Positions 25,056 to 35,000 of a stretch of 40,030 nt of DNA are shown one piece after another. This DNA comes from an uncultured Bacteroidota bacterium. GTDB taxonomy: Bacteria > Bacteroidota > Bacteroidia > Flavobacteriales > Flavobacteriaceae. Every line of letters begins with the position of its first letter. The first letter of the stretch is position 1. Where the stretch lies: assembly GCA_902517245.1 (NCBI GenBank), contig CABYBK010000010.1, positions 1-40,030 of the forward strand, in the 5' to 3' direction. The notes below the pieces were generated by a model. The model saw nothing but the letters and a program-made list of their open reading frames with translations, was not told the DNA's origin and did not search any database. A program made the translations under genes and the position numbers.

Positions 25056-26305
25056 TGGAAGTATTCAAATTTGGTGGAGCATCAGTTAAAGATGCGGAAG
25101 GTATTATAAATCTGGTAGATATTTTAAGTATAAAAAATCCTCAAAAGACAATCATAATTGTTTCTGCGATGGGAAAATCTACAAACGCTCTTGAAAAGAT
25201 AATTGAATTATATTTTGCAAAAGAAAACCAGGTATCATTAGAAATTCTATCACTTAAAGAATTTCATTTAAAAATAATAAAAAATCTTTTTAAAGAAGAA
25301 AATAATGATTGTGAAAAAGAAGTTCATAAACTTTTCGAAGAGCTAAAATTATTTTTAAAATCAAATAAATCTCCTGATTATAGTTTTGTCTATGACCAAG
25401 TGGTTTGTTTTGGAGAACTTTTATCTACAACAATTATCCATTATTATATGAAGTATAAAAGGTTGGATAGTTTTTGGCTTGATGCACGGAATTGTATTAA
25501 AACCGATGATTATTATCGTTCGGCAAATTTAAATTGGGAACTCACTCAAAAATCCATTATTGACCAAGTAGAAAATCGTTCCTTAGTAATTACCCAAGGC
25601 TTTATAGGGAGTAGTTTAAATAATTTTACGACAACCTTGGGACGCGAGGGATCAGATTATAGCGCCGCTATCTTCGCTTACGCACTTAATGCTAAATCAG
25701 TAACTATTTGGAAGGATGTTCCGGGAGTGCTTAATGGAGATCCACGTGTTTTTAAAAAAACGAGGTTATTAAATCAAATATCCTATAGGGAAGCGATTGA
25801 ATTAGCTTTTTATGGTGCTTCTGTCATCCATCCTAAAACACTACAACCCTTACAGCGCAAGGAAATTCCATTATATGTTAAATCTTTTGAAAACCCTAAA
25901 TCAAAAGGTACGTCAATTTCTAAGGGTAAAGCCTTAGAGCCAAATATTCCTTGCTATATTGTAAAAAAAAATCAGGTTTTATTACGACTTTTTTCCATTG
26001 ATTTTTCTTTCATTGTTGAAGAAAATATTAGCTATATTTTTGGCTTACTTCATGAATATCAAATGCCTGTAGAATTAATTCAGAATTCTGCAATTAGTTT
26101 TTCAGTATGCGTTAATGATAAATATAAGAGATTAGAGGAACTAGTTTTAGTTTTACGATCTCGATTTAATGTCGAAGTTATCAAAGAAGTAGATTTGTAT
26201 ACAATAAGACATTTCGATAGTTCAGCCTCTCAATTTATTAAAAGTATGGGTAAGCCTGTCTTACTAGAACAGCGTACTCAACAAACAGCTCAATTTGTAG
26301 TTTAG
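25055..26305 (+). CDS. Aspartate kinase
   Basis: Phosphorylates aspartate, the first step toward lysine, threonine and methionine. I take ATG 25055 (416 residues); a longer frame from 24995 lies inside the GNAT gene. The family start KFGGASVKDAEGI, the central TTLGREGSDYSAA and VTIWKDVPGVLNGDPRV confirm the kinase. The C-terminal ACT part (about 285-400) is diverged and shorter than in LysC proteins, with only ELIQNSAISFSVCV recognisable, so feedback control may be weak or different. It overlaps the convergent dehydrogenase by 4 bases. Confidence 0.93.
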   Translation: MEVFKFGGASVKDAEGIINLVDILSIKNPQKTIIIVSAMGKSTNALEKIIELYFAKENQVSLEILSLKEFHLKIIKNLFKEENNDCEKEVHKLFEELKLFLKSNKSPDYSFVYDQVVCFGELLSTTIIHYYMKYKRLDSFWLDARNCIKTDDYYRSANLNWELTQKSIIDQVENRSLVITQGFIGSSLNNFTTTLGREGSDYSAAIFAYALNAKSVTIWKDVPGVLNGDPRVFKKTRLLNQISYREAIELAFYGASVIHPKTLQPLQRKEIPLYVKSFENPKSKGTSISKGKALEPNIPCYIVKKNQVLLRLFSIDFSFIVEENISYIFGLLHEYQMPVELIQNSAISFSVCVNDKYKRLEELVLVLRSRFNVEVIKEVDLYTIRHFDSSASQFIKSMGKPVLLEQRTQQTAQFVV

Positions 26306-27249
26306 CCTAAAGCTCTAATTTTATCTAATATGGTTTCAGAAAGCTTCTTATGACTCTCTAGAGTCCAACCCCCTACATGTGGTGTAAGTATAACTTGTTT
26401 AGAATTTTTTAAAAAAGTCAACGAGCTATTTTTTTTATTATCATTAAAAATCGAATAAAAAGAGCTTGATTCGTATTCCAGTACATCCAATCCTGCACCT
26501 AATATTTTTCCTGATTTAATTGCTATTACGAGGTCTTCTGTATTTACCGCTTTACCTCTTGCTGTATTTATAAGCCAAAAAGGGTTTTGCATTTGATTTA
26601 TAAATTTTTCATTAATCATACCTGATGTCTCCTTTGATTCAGGAATATGCAAGCTTAGAATTTCTGCATTTTCTTGAAGGACTTCTAAAGAAACTTGCTG
26701 GGCGAAGTCATCGCTCAAGTTGTGTTTTATGTCATAGAAAATAACTTTTAAATTATTAAATCCTTTAAGCTTTTTAGCAAAACTCTGGCCTGTATTTCCA
26801 TAGCCAATTATACCAACTGTCCTACCTTCTAATTCACACCCTCGGTGTTCTTCTCTATTCCACACACCTTCTCTAATACTTTCATGTCCTAAACGGATTT
26901 TATTCATAAGGCATAAAAGCATGCCAAGAGCATGCTCTCCTACTGCATTTCTATTTCCCTCTGGAGCTGAAAGTAAATTAATATTTTTTTTTGTAGCATA
27001 GCGAACATCAATATTTTCAAGTCCAGAGCCAACTCTAGCAATAAATTTTAAGTTAGATGCTTTATCTATAAATTTTTTATTTATGGGGAACCGACTTCTA
27101 ATTACCACTCCAAAATATTCCTTAAGTTTTGGAAGAAGTATTGATAAAGGAGTATCATAAGCCAATACATTTTTATAACCTAATGATTCTAAACCCTCTA
27201 AAAGTAAATGATGATTTTTGTCAATATGAAGAACTTTTGGACGACTCAT
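26302..27249 (-). CDS. D-2-hydroxyacid dehydrogenase, SerA-like
   Basis: NAD-dependent dehydrogenase of 315 residues. The nucleotide-binding motif is VGIIGYGNTGQSFAKKL, with catalytic Arg in WLINTARGKAV, a downstream GAGLDVLEYE and the catalytic His in LTPHVGGWT. It is most like the phosphoglycerate dehydrogenase-type proteins of flavobacteria but lacks the ACT/ASB regulatory domains of long SerA enzymes, so the substrate is uncertain. It starts on the last base of the mgtE stop (TAATG) and is the last gene of the ribF operon. Confidence 0.88.
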   Translation of the reverse strand: MSRPKVLHIDKNHHLLLEGLESLGYKNVLAYDTPLSILLPKLKEYFGVVIRSRFPINKKFIDKASNLKFIARVGSGLENIDVRYATKKNINLLSAPEGNRNAVGEHALGMLLCLMNKIRLGHESIREGVWNREEHRGCELEGRTVGIIGYGNTGQSFAKKLKGFNNLKVIFYDIKHNLSDDFAQQVSLEVLQENAEILSLHIPESKETSGMINEKFINQMQNPFWLINTARGKAVNTEDLVIAIKSGKILGAGLDVLEYESSSFYSIFNDNKKNSSLTFLKNSKQVILTPHVGGWTLESHKKLSETILDKIRALG

Positions 27250-28607
27250 TAAAAGCTTAAAACAATTTTAGCCACGTAAAAGAAAAGAAAGATTCCGAAA
27301 ATATCATTAGCAGTGGTTATAAACGGTCCAGTAGCAATAGCTGGATCAATTCCTTGTTTATCTAAAATAATAGGAATAAAAGTTCCTACTAATGCAGATA
27401 CTACAATAACTAGCATCATTGATCCAGCTATAGTTACACTAACAAGAAAAGATTGATTTACCAACTGGCCAAATATTAGAATCACCAAAGCCAAGGAAAG
27501 ACCATTAATTAAGCTAAGTCCAATTTCTTTAAATAAACGGTTAAATAACGATCCTTTGAGAACATCATTGGCAATTCCTTGAACAATAATTGCAGAGGAC
27601 TGAACTCCTACATTTCCTGCCATAGCAGCAATTAAGGGAGTATAGAAAAATAAATTACGTAGTCTGGGTTCTTCCATTATGGACTCAAAATCTTGTAGGA
27701 TAAAAACACTACCTAGTCCGCCTAATAATCCTAAAAAAAGCCAAGGTAATCTCGCTTTTACCAAATCAAATATTTTATCATCAGCTTCTACATCCGCCGA
27801 TATACCTGCAGCCAATTGATAATCTTTTTCTGCTTCTTCTTTAATAACATCAACAATATCATCGATAGTAATCCTCCCTAAAAGTTCTTTTTCATTGTTA
27901 ATTACAGGAATTGCCTCTAAATCATATTTAGACATAATTTTAGCAACTTCCTCACTCTGTTGATTTACTGTGACATAATCAACTTTAGGTATGTAAATGT
28001 CCTTTACTATTGCACGAGAATTAGCAGTTATTAAATCTTTGAGTGATAGACGTCCCTTCAGGCGATTTTTTTCATCTACTACATAAATAGAGTGAACTCT
28101 TGTTACATTTTCTGCTTGAGCGCGCATTTCATTAAGGCACTTCAGGACACTCAAATCTTCTTGGACTTTAACCAATTCTTTTGCCATTAAACCTCCTGCT
28201 GTATTTTCATCGTATCGCAATAAATCACGTATATCACTGAGATGTTCATCATCATTGATTTGTGACATTACTTTTTCTTTTCTTTCTTCTGGAAGTTCAA
28301 GGATAATATCAGCAGCATCGTCAGTGTCAAGTTCTAGTACTTCATCTGCAATCTCCTTTGCTGAAAGTTGGTCTAATATTCCTTCACGAATATCTGGATC
28401 AACATCAGCTAATGCATCTGCTGTTTTTTCACTTCCTAGTAACTTTATTAGATAGGTAGCATGATTAATGGAAATTGATTCAATAATCTCAGCCAAATCG
28501 GCGTAATGAATTGACTTAAGTTTTCTTTTAAGACTTTTTTTATCCTCTTTTAATATGAGCTCTTTGATCTCATTAAGATAAAGAGAATCAATCTGAAATG
28601 TTGCCAT
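27249..28607 (-). CDS. mgtE: Magnesium transporter MgtE
   Basis: Magnesium channel of 452 residues from ATG 28607 (the TTG at 28613 adds two residues). The domains run in order: N-terminal superhelical domain (about 15-130, with repeated ELDTDDAADIILELP), paired CBS domains (about 135-255, with VDEKNRLKGRLSLKDLI and NNEKELLGRITIDDIVDVI), a linking helix and five transmembrane helices with AMAGNVGVQSSAIIVQG and ATGPFITTANDIFGIFLFF. Cytosolic Mg binding to the N/CBS domains closes the pore in this family. It overlaps rsmA by 20 bases. Confidence 0.95.
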   Translation of the reverse strand: MATFQIDSLYLNEIKELILKEDKKSLKRKLKSIHYADLAEIIESISINHATYLIKLLGSEKTADALADVDPDIREGILDQLSAKEIADEVLELDTDDAADIILELPEERKEKVMSQINDDEHLSDIRDLLRYDENTAGGLMAKELVKVQEDLSVLKCLNEMRAQAENVTRVHSIYVVDEKNRLKGRLSLKDLITANSRAIVKDIYIPKVDYVTVNQQSEEVAKIMSKYDLEAIPVINNEKELLGRITIDDIVDVIKEEAEKDYQLAAGISADVEADDKIFDLVKARLPWLFLGLLGGLGSVFILQDFESIMEEPRLRNLFFYTPLIAAMAGNVGVQSSAIIVQGIANDVLKGSLFNRLFKEIGLSLINGLSLALVILIFGQLVNQSFLVSVTIAGSMMLVIVVSALVGTFIPIILDKQGIDPAIATGPFITTANDIFGIFLFFYVAKIVLSF

Positions 28608-29373
28608 GGCCAATCCTTTTTGTCAGTTGGATAAAGTCATTGCCAGAGAGTTTCTCTGGGCGTAAGTCAAAGATAGTATCTTCAGTTAACTTTTTAGGAA
28701 TATTCATGATTTTTAAACCATTCCGAATAGTTTTTCGCCGTTGTTGAAAGCTTAGTTTAACAATTTTAAACAGAAGTTTTTCATCACAATCTAGGCCAAA
28801 ATATTTTTTACGAACTAATCGAATTACAGCTGAATCGACATTTGGTGGTGGCTTAAAAACACCAGGAGATACTTTAAAAAGAAATTCAGTATCATAAAAT
28901 AATTGAGTAAGAACGGATATAATCCCATATTTTTTTGATCCTGGAGGTTCACAAATACGTTGTGCTACCTCTTTTTGAAACATTCCTGAAAAAAATGGAA
29001 TTTGTTCTCGATGCTCCAATATTTTAAAAACAATTTGAGTAGAAATATTGTAGGGAAAGTTTCCAATAACAGCAGATGAACTTTTACCTATTATTTCTTT
29101 TAAGTCAATTTTTAAAAAGTCACCTTCTATTATATTAACATCAAAATCGTTATATTTTTGTTTTAGATATTTTACTGATTCAGTATCGATTTCAATTAAA
29201 CATAAGTCTGAGGTTTTAGATATTAGAAACTGTGTTAAAACTCCCATTCCAGGCCCGATTTCAACAACCTTTTTATAATTATTAAAGCCCAAAGTATCCG
29301 CAATTCGACGTGCAATTTTTAAATCGGTTAAAAAATGCTGGCCTAGCTTTTTTTTTGCACGAACAGGCTTCAT
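28588..29373 (-). CDS. rsmA: 16S rRNA (adenine1518/1519-N6) dimethyltransferase
   Basis: Dimethylates two adenines in helix 45 of 16S rRNA during small-subunit maturation. The 261 residues show the N-terminal KKKLGQHFLTD, the SAM site VEIGPGMGVLTQFL, acidic loop LIEIDTESV and catalytic NFPYNIST (N-x-P-Y type), with VKPPPNV-like GVFKPPPNVDSAV toward the end. Its ATGA start overlaps the DUF4286 stop. Also called ksgA. Confidence 0.96.
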   Translation of the reverse strand: MKPVRAKKKLGQHFLTDLKIARRIADTLGFNNYKKVVEIGPGMGVLTQFLISKTSDLCLIEIDTESVKYLKQKYNDFDVNIIEGDFLKIDLKEIIGKSSSAVIGNFPYNISTQIVFKILEHREQIPFFSGMFQKEVAQRICEPPGSKKYGIISVLTQLFYDTEFLFKVSPGVFKPPPNVDSAVIRLVRKKYFGLDCDEKLLFKIVKLSFQQRRKTIRNGLKIMNIPKKLTEDTIFDLRPEKLSGNDFIQLTKRIGHGNISD

Positions 29374-29684
29374 GATTGAGCTTCTATTAGTTGAAGTTCG
29401 GTTTCAAAAAATAAAATGCTATTTCCAAATTTCTTTTCCACTTTTTTTTGGAAGTAGTTGGCATAATCTTTAAAAAAATCATTTAAAAGATTTTTGTTTT
29501 TACAATAGTATTGAACAGCATAACTTGCACCACCCTGATCCTGCTCACTAATAATTTTAAAAATTTTTGCCTTACTAAACTTTTTAGTTGCTAATATTTC
29601 CGACAAATGCTTTTGTTTCATCCATAGAAGCCATTCTTTTTCTATTTTAAATTCTACATGTGCCGTAACGTTATAAATTAACAT
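29370..29684 (-). CDS. DUF4286 family protein
   Basis: Small soluble protein of 104 residues from ATG 29684; the longer frame from 29702 lies inside serS. It opens LIYNVTAHVEFKIEKEWLLW and has a ferredoxin-like alternation of strands and helices, including GGASYAVQYYCKNKNLL. The family is a Bacteroidota-wide unknown. It lies one base after serS and overlaps rsmA by 4 bases, so it is made together with translation factors; a role in RNA or ribosome handling is only guilt by association. Confidence 0.85.
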   Translation of the reverse strand: MLIYNVTAHVEFKIEKEWLLWMKQKHLSEILATKKFSKAKIFKIISEQDQGGASYAVQYYCKNKNLLNDFFKDYANYFQKKVEKKFGNSILFFETELQLIEAQS

Positions 29685-29685
29685 C

Positions 29686-30957
29686 CTATTTGATTTGATC
29701 AAATCCAGTGTAAGACACTAAAGATTTAGGAATTTTTATTCCTTGGGGGGATTGACAATTTTCGAGAAGCCCAGCTATAACCCTCGGAAGAGCTAAAGAA
29801 CTGCCATTTAAAGTATGAACACTTTGTTTTTTACCCTGTGCATCTTTAAATCTTAATTTTAAACGTTCAGCTTGAAAATTATTAAAAGTTGATACAGAGC
29901 TTATTTCCAACCATCGCTTCTGTGCAGTAGAATATATTTCAAAGTCGTATGTCAAAGCTGAGGTAAAACCTAAATCTCCGCCACAAAGTTTCAAAATACG
30001 GTATGGCATTTCTAATTCATTTAGAATTGATTTTATATGATCTACCATTTTTTCGAGTGCTTGCATAGCATTTTCTGGCTTCTCAATTCTAACAATCTCA
30101 ACTTTATCAAATTGATGTAAACGGTTTAAACCTCGCACATGTGCACCATAACTTCCAGCTTCTCTTCTAAAGCATGGCGTATATCCAGTCAGTGCTATGG
30201 GTAGTTCAGAAACATCTAGTAAATTATTTCTATAAATATTAGTAATAGGTACTTCGGCAGTTGGAATTAGATATAAATTTTCATTTTGAACATGGTACAT
30301 TTGTCCTTCTTTATCTGGTAGTTGACCTGTTCCAAAACCTGATTCTTCATTTACTAGCAAGGGTAACTGAACTTCTTTATAGCCTGCGGCAATATTCCTA
30401 TCTAAAAAAAAATTAATTAGCCCCCTTTGAAGTTTAGCCCCTTTTCCTTTATAAACAGGAAATCCAGCTCCAGTTATTTTATTCCCTAAATCAAAATCAA
30501 TTAAATCATATTTATTTGCTAATTCCCAATGTGGTAGGGCTCCGTTCTCTAATTTAGGAATAGCCCCTGAATTAAATACCTCCTCATTATCTTCTTCAGA
30601 ACTCCCGTAAGGAACACTTTGATGTGGAATATTTGGGACTTGAGTTCTTAGATCAAATAAGAGAGAAGTAGTTTTTTGAAGTTGATCTTGAAGTTTTTTG
30701 GTCTTTACTTTATAAACCAGACTTTTTTCTTTTAAAACATTTGCTTCTTTAATTTCACCTGCCTTAAAAAGCTTACCAATCTCTTTTGCCATTTGGTTAG
30801 ATTCAGCCAAGTGCTTATCTAATTCAGCCTGTTTAGTCCTTCTTTCTGAATCGAGATTAATGATTTGATTAATAATTTTGAGATTCTTAAATCCTCTTTT
30901 ATTTAGTCCCTCAAGAACATCATCTTTATTTTCTCTTATGTATTGAAGTGCTAGCAT
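29686..30957 (-). CDS. serS: Seryl-tRNA synthetase
   Basis: Charges tRNA-Ser with serine in the cytoplasm. The 423 residues have an N-terminal tRNA-binding coiled coil (about 25-105), class II motif 2 with TPCFRREAGSYG and LHQFDKVE, and motif 3 LNGSSLALPRVIAGLLEN. Length is normal. It follows ribF by 31 bases. Confidence 0.97.
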   Translation of the reverse strand: MLALQYIRENKDDVLEGLNKRGFKNLKIINQIINLDSERRTKQAELDKHLAESNQMAKEIGKLFKAGEIKEANVLKEKSLVYKVKTKKLQDQLQKTTSLLFDLRTQVPNIPHQSVPYGSSEEDNEEVFNSGAIPKLENGALPHWELANKYDLIDFDLGNKITGAGFPVYKGKGAKLQRGLINFFLDRNIAAGYKEVQLPLLVNEESGFGTGQLPDKEGQMYHVQNENLYLIPTAEVPITNIYRNNLLDVSELPIALTGYTPCFRREAGSYGAHVRGLNRLHQFDKVEIVRIEKPENAMQALEKMVDHIKSILNELEMPYRILKLCGGDLGFTSALTYDFEIYSTAQKRWLEISSVSTFNNFQAERLKLRFKDAQGKKQSVHTLNGSSLALPRVIAGLLENCQSPQGIKIPKSLVSYTGFDQIK

Positions 30958-30988
30958 GAAATTTGATTTATGTAAAAATAAAGTAATT

Positions 30989-31927
30989 TTAATTCTCGCT
31001 ATGTTCTGCTAAGATTCTTTTGCAGTTTTCTTCATCTTTTTTAAGCTGACTTTTTAAACTTGGCAAAGAATCAAATTTCTTTTCTTTTCTAATTTTTTTT
31101 AAAAAACATACTTTTAAATTTTTACCATAAATATCTTTATCAAAGTCAAAAATATGTACTTCTATTGTTTGATTAAGCCCATTAATTGTTGGTCTATTTC
31201 CAATATTCATCATCCCTGAAAATTCGTTTTCACCTAAGTATATCTTAACCAAATACACTCCTTTGGTAGGGATTAATTTATATGTCTCCTTAATCTCAAT
31301 ATTAGCTGTTGGATATTTTATAGTTCTTCCTACTCCATTTCCTTTAATTACTTTTCCGTTTAGTTCATATGGACGTCCTAGAAATTGGTTTACTTTTTTA
31401 AAATCACTTATCTTAATTGCATCTCGAATTTTTGTAGAACTGACTGTTATTGATGAGATATCTTGTGCTGGGATGACGTTTACTTCAAAATTGTAAGATT
31501 GTCCATATCTTATCAGGTCTTCTACTGATGCTTCCCGATTTTTTCCAAAACGATGATCATATCCAATCATTAATGCCGAAATTCTGAGTTCATTAACTAG
31601 AACATCTCTTGTGAATTCGATTGCGGTCAGTTTTGAAAATTCTTTTGAAAAAGGTTGAATTATAAGGTTATCAATTCCCAATTCAGACAAAAGATTTTGT
31701 TTCTCTTCGAGAGTATCAATTAGTTTAAGATTTGATTCTTTTTGTAATACCATTCTGGGATGTGGAAAAAAAGTAAGAATATTGGCCTGTAAGCTCTTTT
31801 GCTTTGCTTTAGTGACAAGTGAGGTAATAATTTTTTGGTGTCCCAAATGAACACCATCAAAAGTTCCTATGGTTAGAATTGACTTAGAATTAGCTTTATA
31901 ATTTTCGATTCCATTAACAACATTCAT
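30989..31927 (-). CDS. ribF: Bifunctional riboflavin kinase / FAD synthetase
   Basis: Converts riboflavin to FMN and then FAD. The 312-residue two-domain protein has an N-terminal adenylyltransferase with TIGTFDGVHLGHQKII and TFFPHPRMVL, and a C-terminal kinase with KGNGVGRTIKYPTANIEI and GVYLVKIYLGENEFSGMMN followed by IGNRPT. First gene of a minus-strand operon running through serS, DUF4286, rsmA, mgtE and the dehydrogenase. Confidence 0.96.
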   Translation of the reverse strand: MNVVNGIENYKANSKSILTIGTFDGVHLGHQKIITSLVTKAKQKSLQANILTFFPHPRMVLQKESNLKLIDTLEEKQNLLSELGIDNLIIQPFSKEFSKLTAIEFTRDVLVNELRISALMIGYDHRFGKNREASVEDLIRYGQSYNFEVNVIPAQDISSITVSSTKIRDAIKISDFKKVNQFLGRPYELNGKVIKGNGVGRTIKYPTANIEIKETYKLIPTKGVYLVKIYLGENEFSGMMNIGNRPTINGLNQTIEVHIFDFDKDIYGKNLKVCFLKKIRKEKKFDSLPSLKSQLKKDEENCKRILAEHSEN

Positions 31928-31952
31928 TTGAAAAAAGTCACTTTAAATTTAC

Positions 31953-31964
31953 ATTACAAAAGTA
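31953..31964 (-). promoter_or_regulatory. -7 box of the ribF operon
   Basis: Minus strand TACTTTTGTAAT, an exact TAnnTTTG (31957-31964) with the same TAAT extension as at nadK and pdxJ. It ends 29 bases before the ribF ATG. No convincing -33 element. Confidence 0.55.
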
Positions 31965-32014
31965 CTGTAATATCACATACAGAAGAATTAGTTTGTTTAT
32001 TTTTAACCTAGCTT

Positions 32015-35000
32015 ATGTTGGTTAGATTGAGACAAAAAAATATTATTGGCTTAAGACTCACACTAACTTTAGGACTTGCATTGTATTTTCTTTCATTGCA
32101 AGTTCTCTTAGGGCAAGATAATTGGATTCAAGTCTCAAGTCCAAATAAAATATTTAGTTCTCTAGATGTTTTTGGAGAAACATACTATAAAATGCCATCA
32201 CAATTTTTAAGCCCCAATAGTAATTTTAGAAAAAGCTCACAAAAGGAGATTAGTTTGCCAAATGAAAAAGGAGAAGAAGAAATATTCATATTAACATCGG
32301 CACCCTTACTTTCCAAAGATTTGTCAGCTAAATATCCTGAAATTAAGACTTTCAAAGGGGTAAGTAAAAGCCGTCCAAATGTTCAGATTCGTTTGAGTAC
32401 AAAGCTTGATGGAATTAATGCATGGATAAAAATTAATGATGATAATGATTTTTTTATACAACCAGTAAGAGGTGAAAAAAAGTTACATTTCACTTATACC
32501 AAAAATAAAAATGATTCTAGTAATGGTTTTTTTTGTAAAACCAAAGCTGAAAATAATTATCTAAAATTTGCCAAAAACTCATCAGAAAAAATAATTTTAA
32601 ATGATCAAATAAGAACTTTTAGAATTGCGATATCAAGTACAGGTGAGTATACATCTTATTGGGGTGACGATGATGATAGCAATGGTTCGAATCAAGAGGA
32701 TGCATTAGCAGCTGTAGTTAGTACATTAAATCGTGTTAATGCAATTTTTGAACAAGATCTCAATATTCGCCTAGAACTTATTTCAGACATTTCTTTACTA
32801 TATGAAGATAAAAATACTGATCCTTTTAATGGGAATTTTGCATCTGAACTTCAAACTACTTTGGATACAGAAATTGGAGATGCAGGCTATGATTTAGGGC
32901 ATCTTTTTGATTTTGGTGAACCTAACGGAGATGCTGGATGTGTCGGATGTGTTTGTGTTTCAAATAAAAAGGGACAAGGTTTTTCAACTCACCCTTTTAT
33001 AGACATATATGGAGGAACATATCGTAATGACTATTTTGATTTAGATTATGTAGGTCATGAAATCGGTCATCAATTTGGAGCTTATCATACTTATTCTTAT
33101 GATTATGAGCCATATGGATATAGCTCTGAACCAGGAAGCGGATCGACTATTATGGCTTATGCAGGGATAACGGGAGAAGATGACCTGCAACAACATGGAG
33201 ACCCTTATTTTCATTATCATAGTATAAAAAATATTTTAAATTATGTTGAATCTATTTCTTGTGGAAGTTTTACATCAATTGAAACACAAGCTTTTGATAT
33301 TGATGCTGGGCCTGACTATAATATTCCTCTTGGTACTGCTTATGAATTAAATTTTAAACCTATAGAAGATGAAGGGGCTTATACCTATTCCTGGGAACAA
33401 CTTGATAGCGCTGAAATTACATCAGATAATTTTGGGCCTTATAATTTAACTGGTGCAATGGCACGTTCAATTCTTCCATCTAAAATTTCTAATCGATTAA
33501 TACCAAATATAGACCGTATTTTATCTAATAATTTAACCCAGGAAAACCCAAGCATAAATTCAGCTTGGGAAACAGTCCCTTTGGTTGAAAGAACTATGAA
33601 TTGGGGATTAACCGTTAGAAGAAAAATAAATTCATTTAATCAAGTAGCTCAAGATAAAATTAAAATTTCTGCTTTAGCTAGTTCAGGCCCCTTTGTTATT
33701 AATTCTCAAAATGAATTAGGTTATTCGATTAAGGGTGGTGCAGTTGAAATTATTGAATGGGAAGTAGCTAACACTGATTTAAGTCCAATTGGGGAAAGCC
33801 AAGTTGTTATTTTTTTGTCTATTGATGGTGGAAAAACTTTTCCAATCACACTGGCTGATGGGGTTTCAAATAATGGACTTGCAAAAGTAATTATTCCAAA
33901 TAATTTAGATACATCAGGAGCACGAATTAAAGTTAAGGCAAAAAATGGTATCTTTTTTGCATTAAACCGAGAAAATTTTAGCATTGAATCTCGTGACTTA
34001 GTATTAAATTTTGACTCTTATTTTCAGGAAAACTGTGATTCTAATTCGCTACGCTATAACTTCAATATAATTAGAAAAGAAAATTTCGATGGTCCTTTTA
34101 GTTTACAGATGAAATCATTGCCTTCTTCATTGAATGCTAAATTTTCTAAAGAGGTATTTTTGGTGTCTGATACTACAGGTTTTATTGATCTTGAAGGACT
34201 TTCAGGTTTGGATCCAGGCAATTATGAATTTGATTTAGAGGTATTAAATGAAAGTATTTCTGAATCATTTAATTTTGAGTTAAAACAAAGAAATGATTTT
34301 TTCTTACAGGATATCCTTGAATCGCCACTAGATGGCTCTCAAGATATAAGCTTAAATCCAATACTAGAATGGGAATCCAATATTAATATTGATACTTTTC
34401 GAATTCAAGTTTCAAAAGACTTGAACTTTAACAACCTTTTATTAGATAAGGTTTCATCGTCTTCAAAAATTCAACTTAATAAACTCGAGAGTGAGACTAA
34501 ATATTTTTGGAGAATTCAACAAATTAATAGCTGCGGGACTTCAGATTTTTCGGATGCATTTTCTTTTCAAACTAATATAATTTCTTGTGTAAATTTAAAT
34601 GCAACCAATTTGCCTAAAGATTTGCTTGATGCTAACGAAAATGGAGATGGAACTACTTTTTCGTCAATAAATGTAAATTATGATGCAACAATATTGGATA
34701 TTGATGTTTTGGTTGATTTAACTCATAGTTGGGTAAATGATCTCTCACTTTATTTGGAGACACCCACCGGAAATAGATTTCTTTTAAGCGGTTCTTTGGG
34801 AGGAGAAAATGATAATTATACTCAAACTTTATTTGATCAAGAGTCTAGTGTTAATATTGATGAAGGAGCTGCGCCATTTTCAGGAAGATTTGTACCGGTT
34901 CAAAACATAAGTTTTATTTATGGCACATCTTCTAAAGGGATTTGGAAATTAATTGTTGTAGATCAAGAAAAGCAGGATAGTGGCCAACTTATAGAATTTG

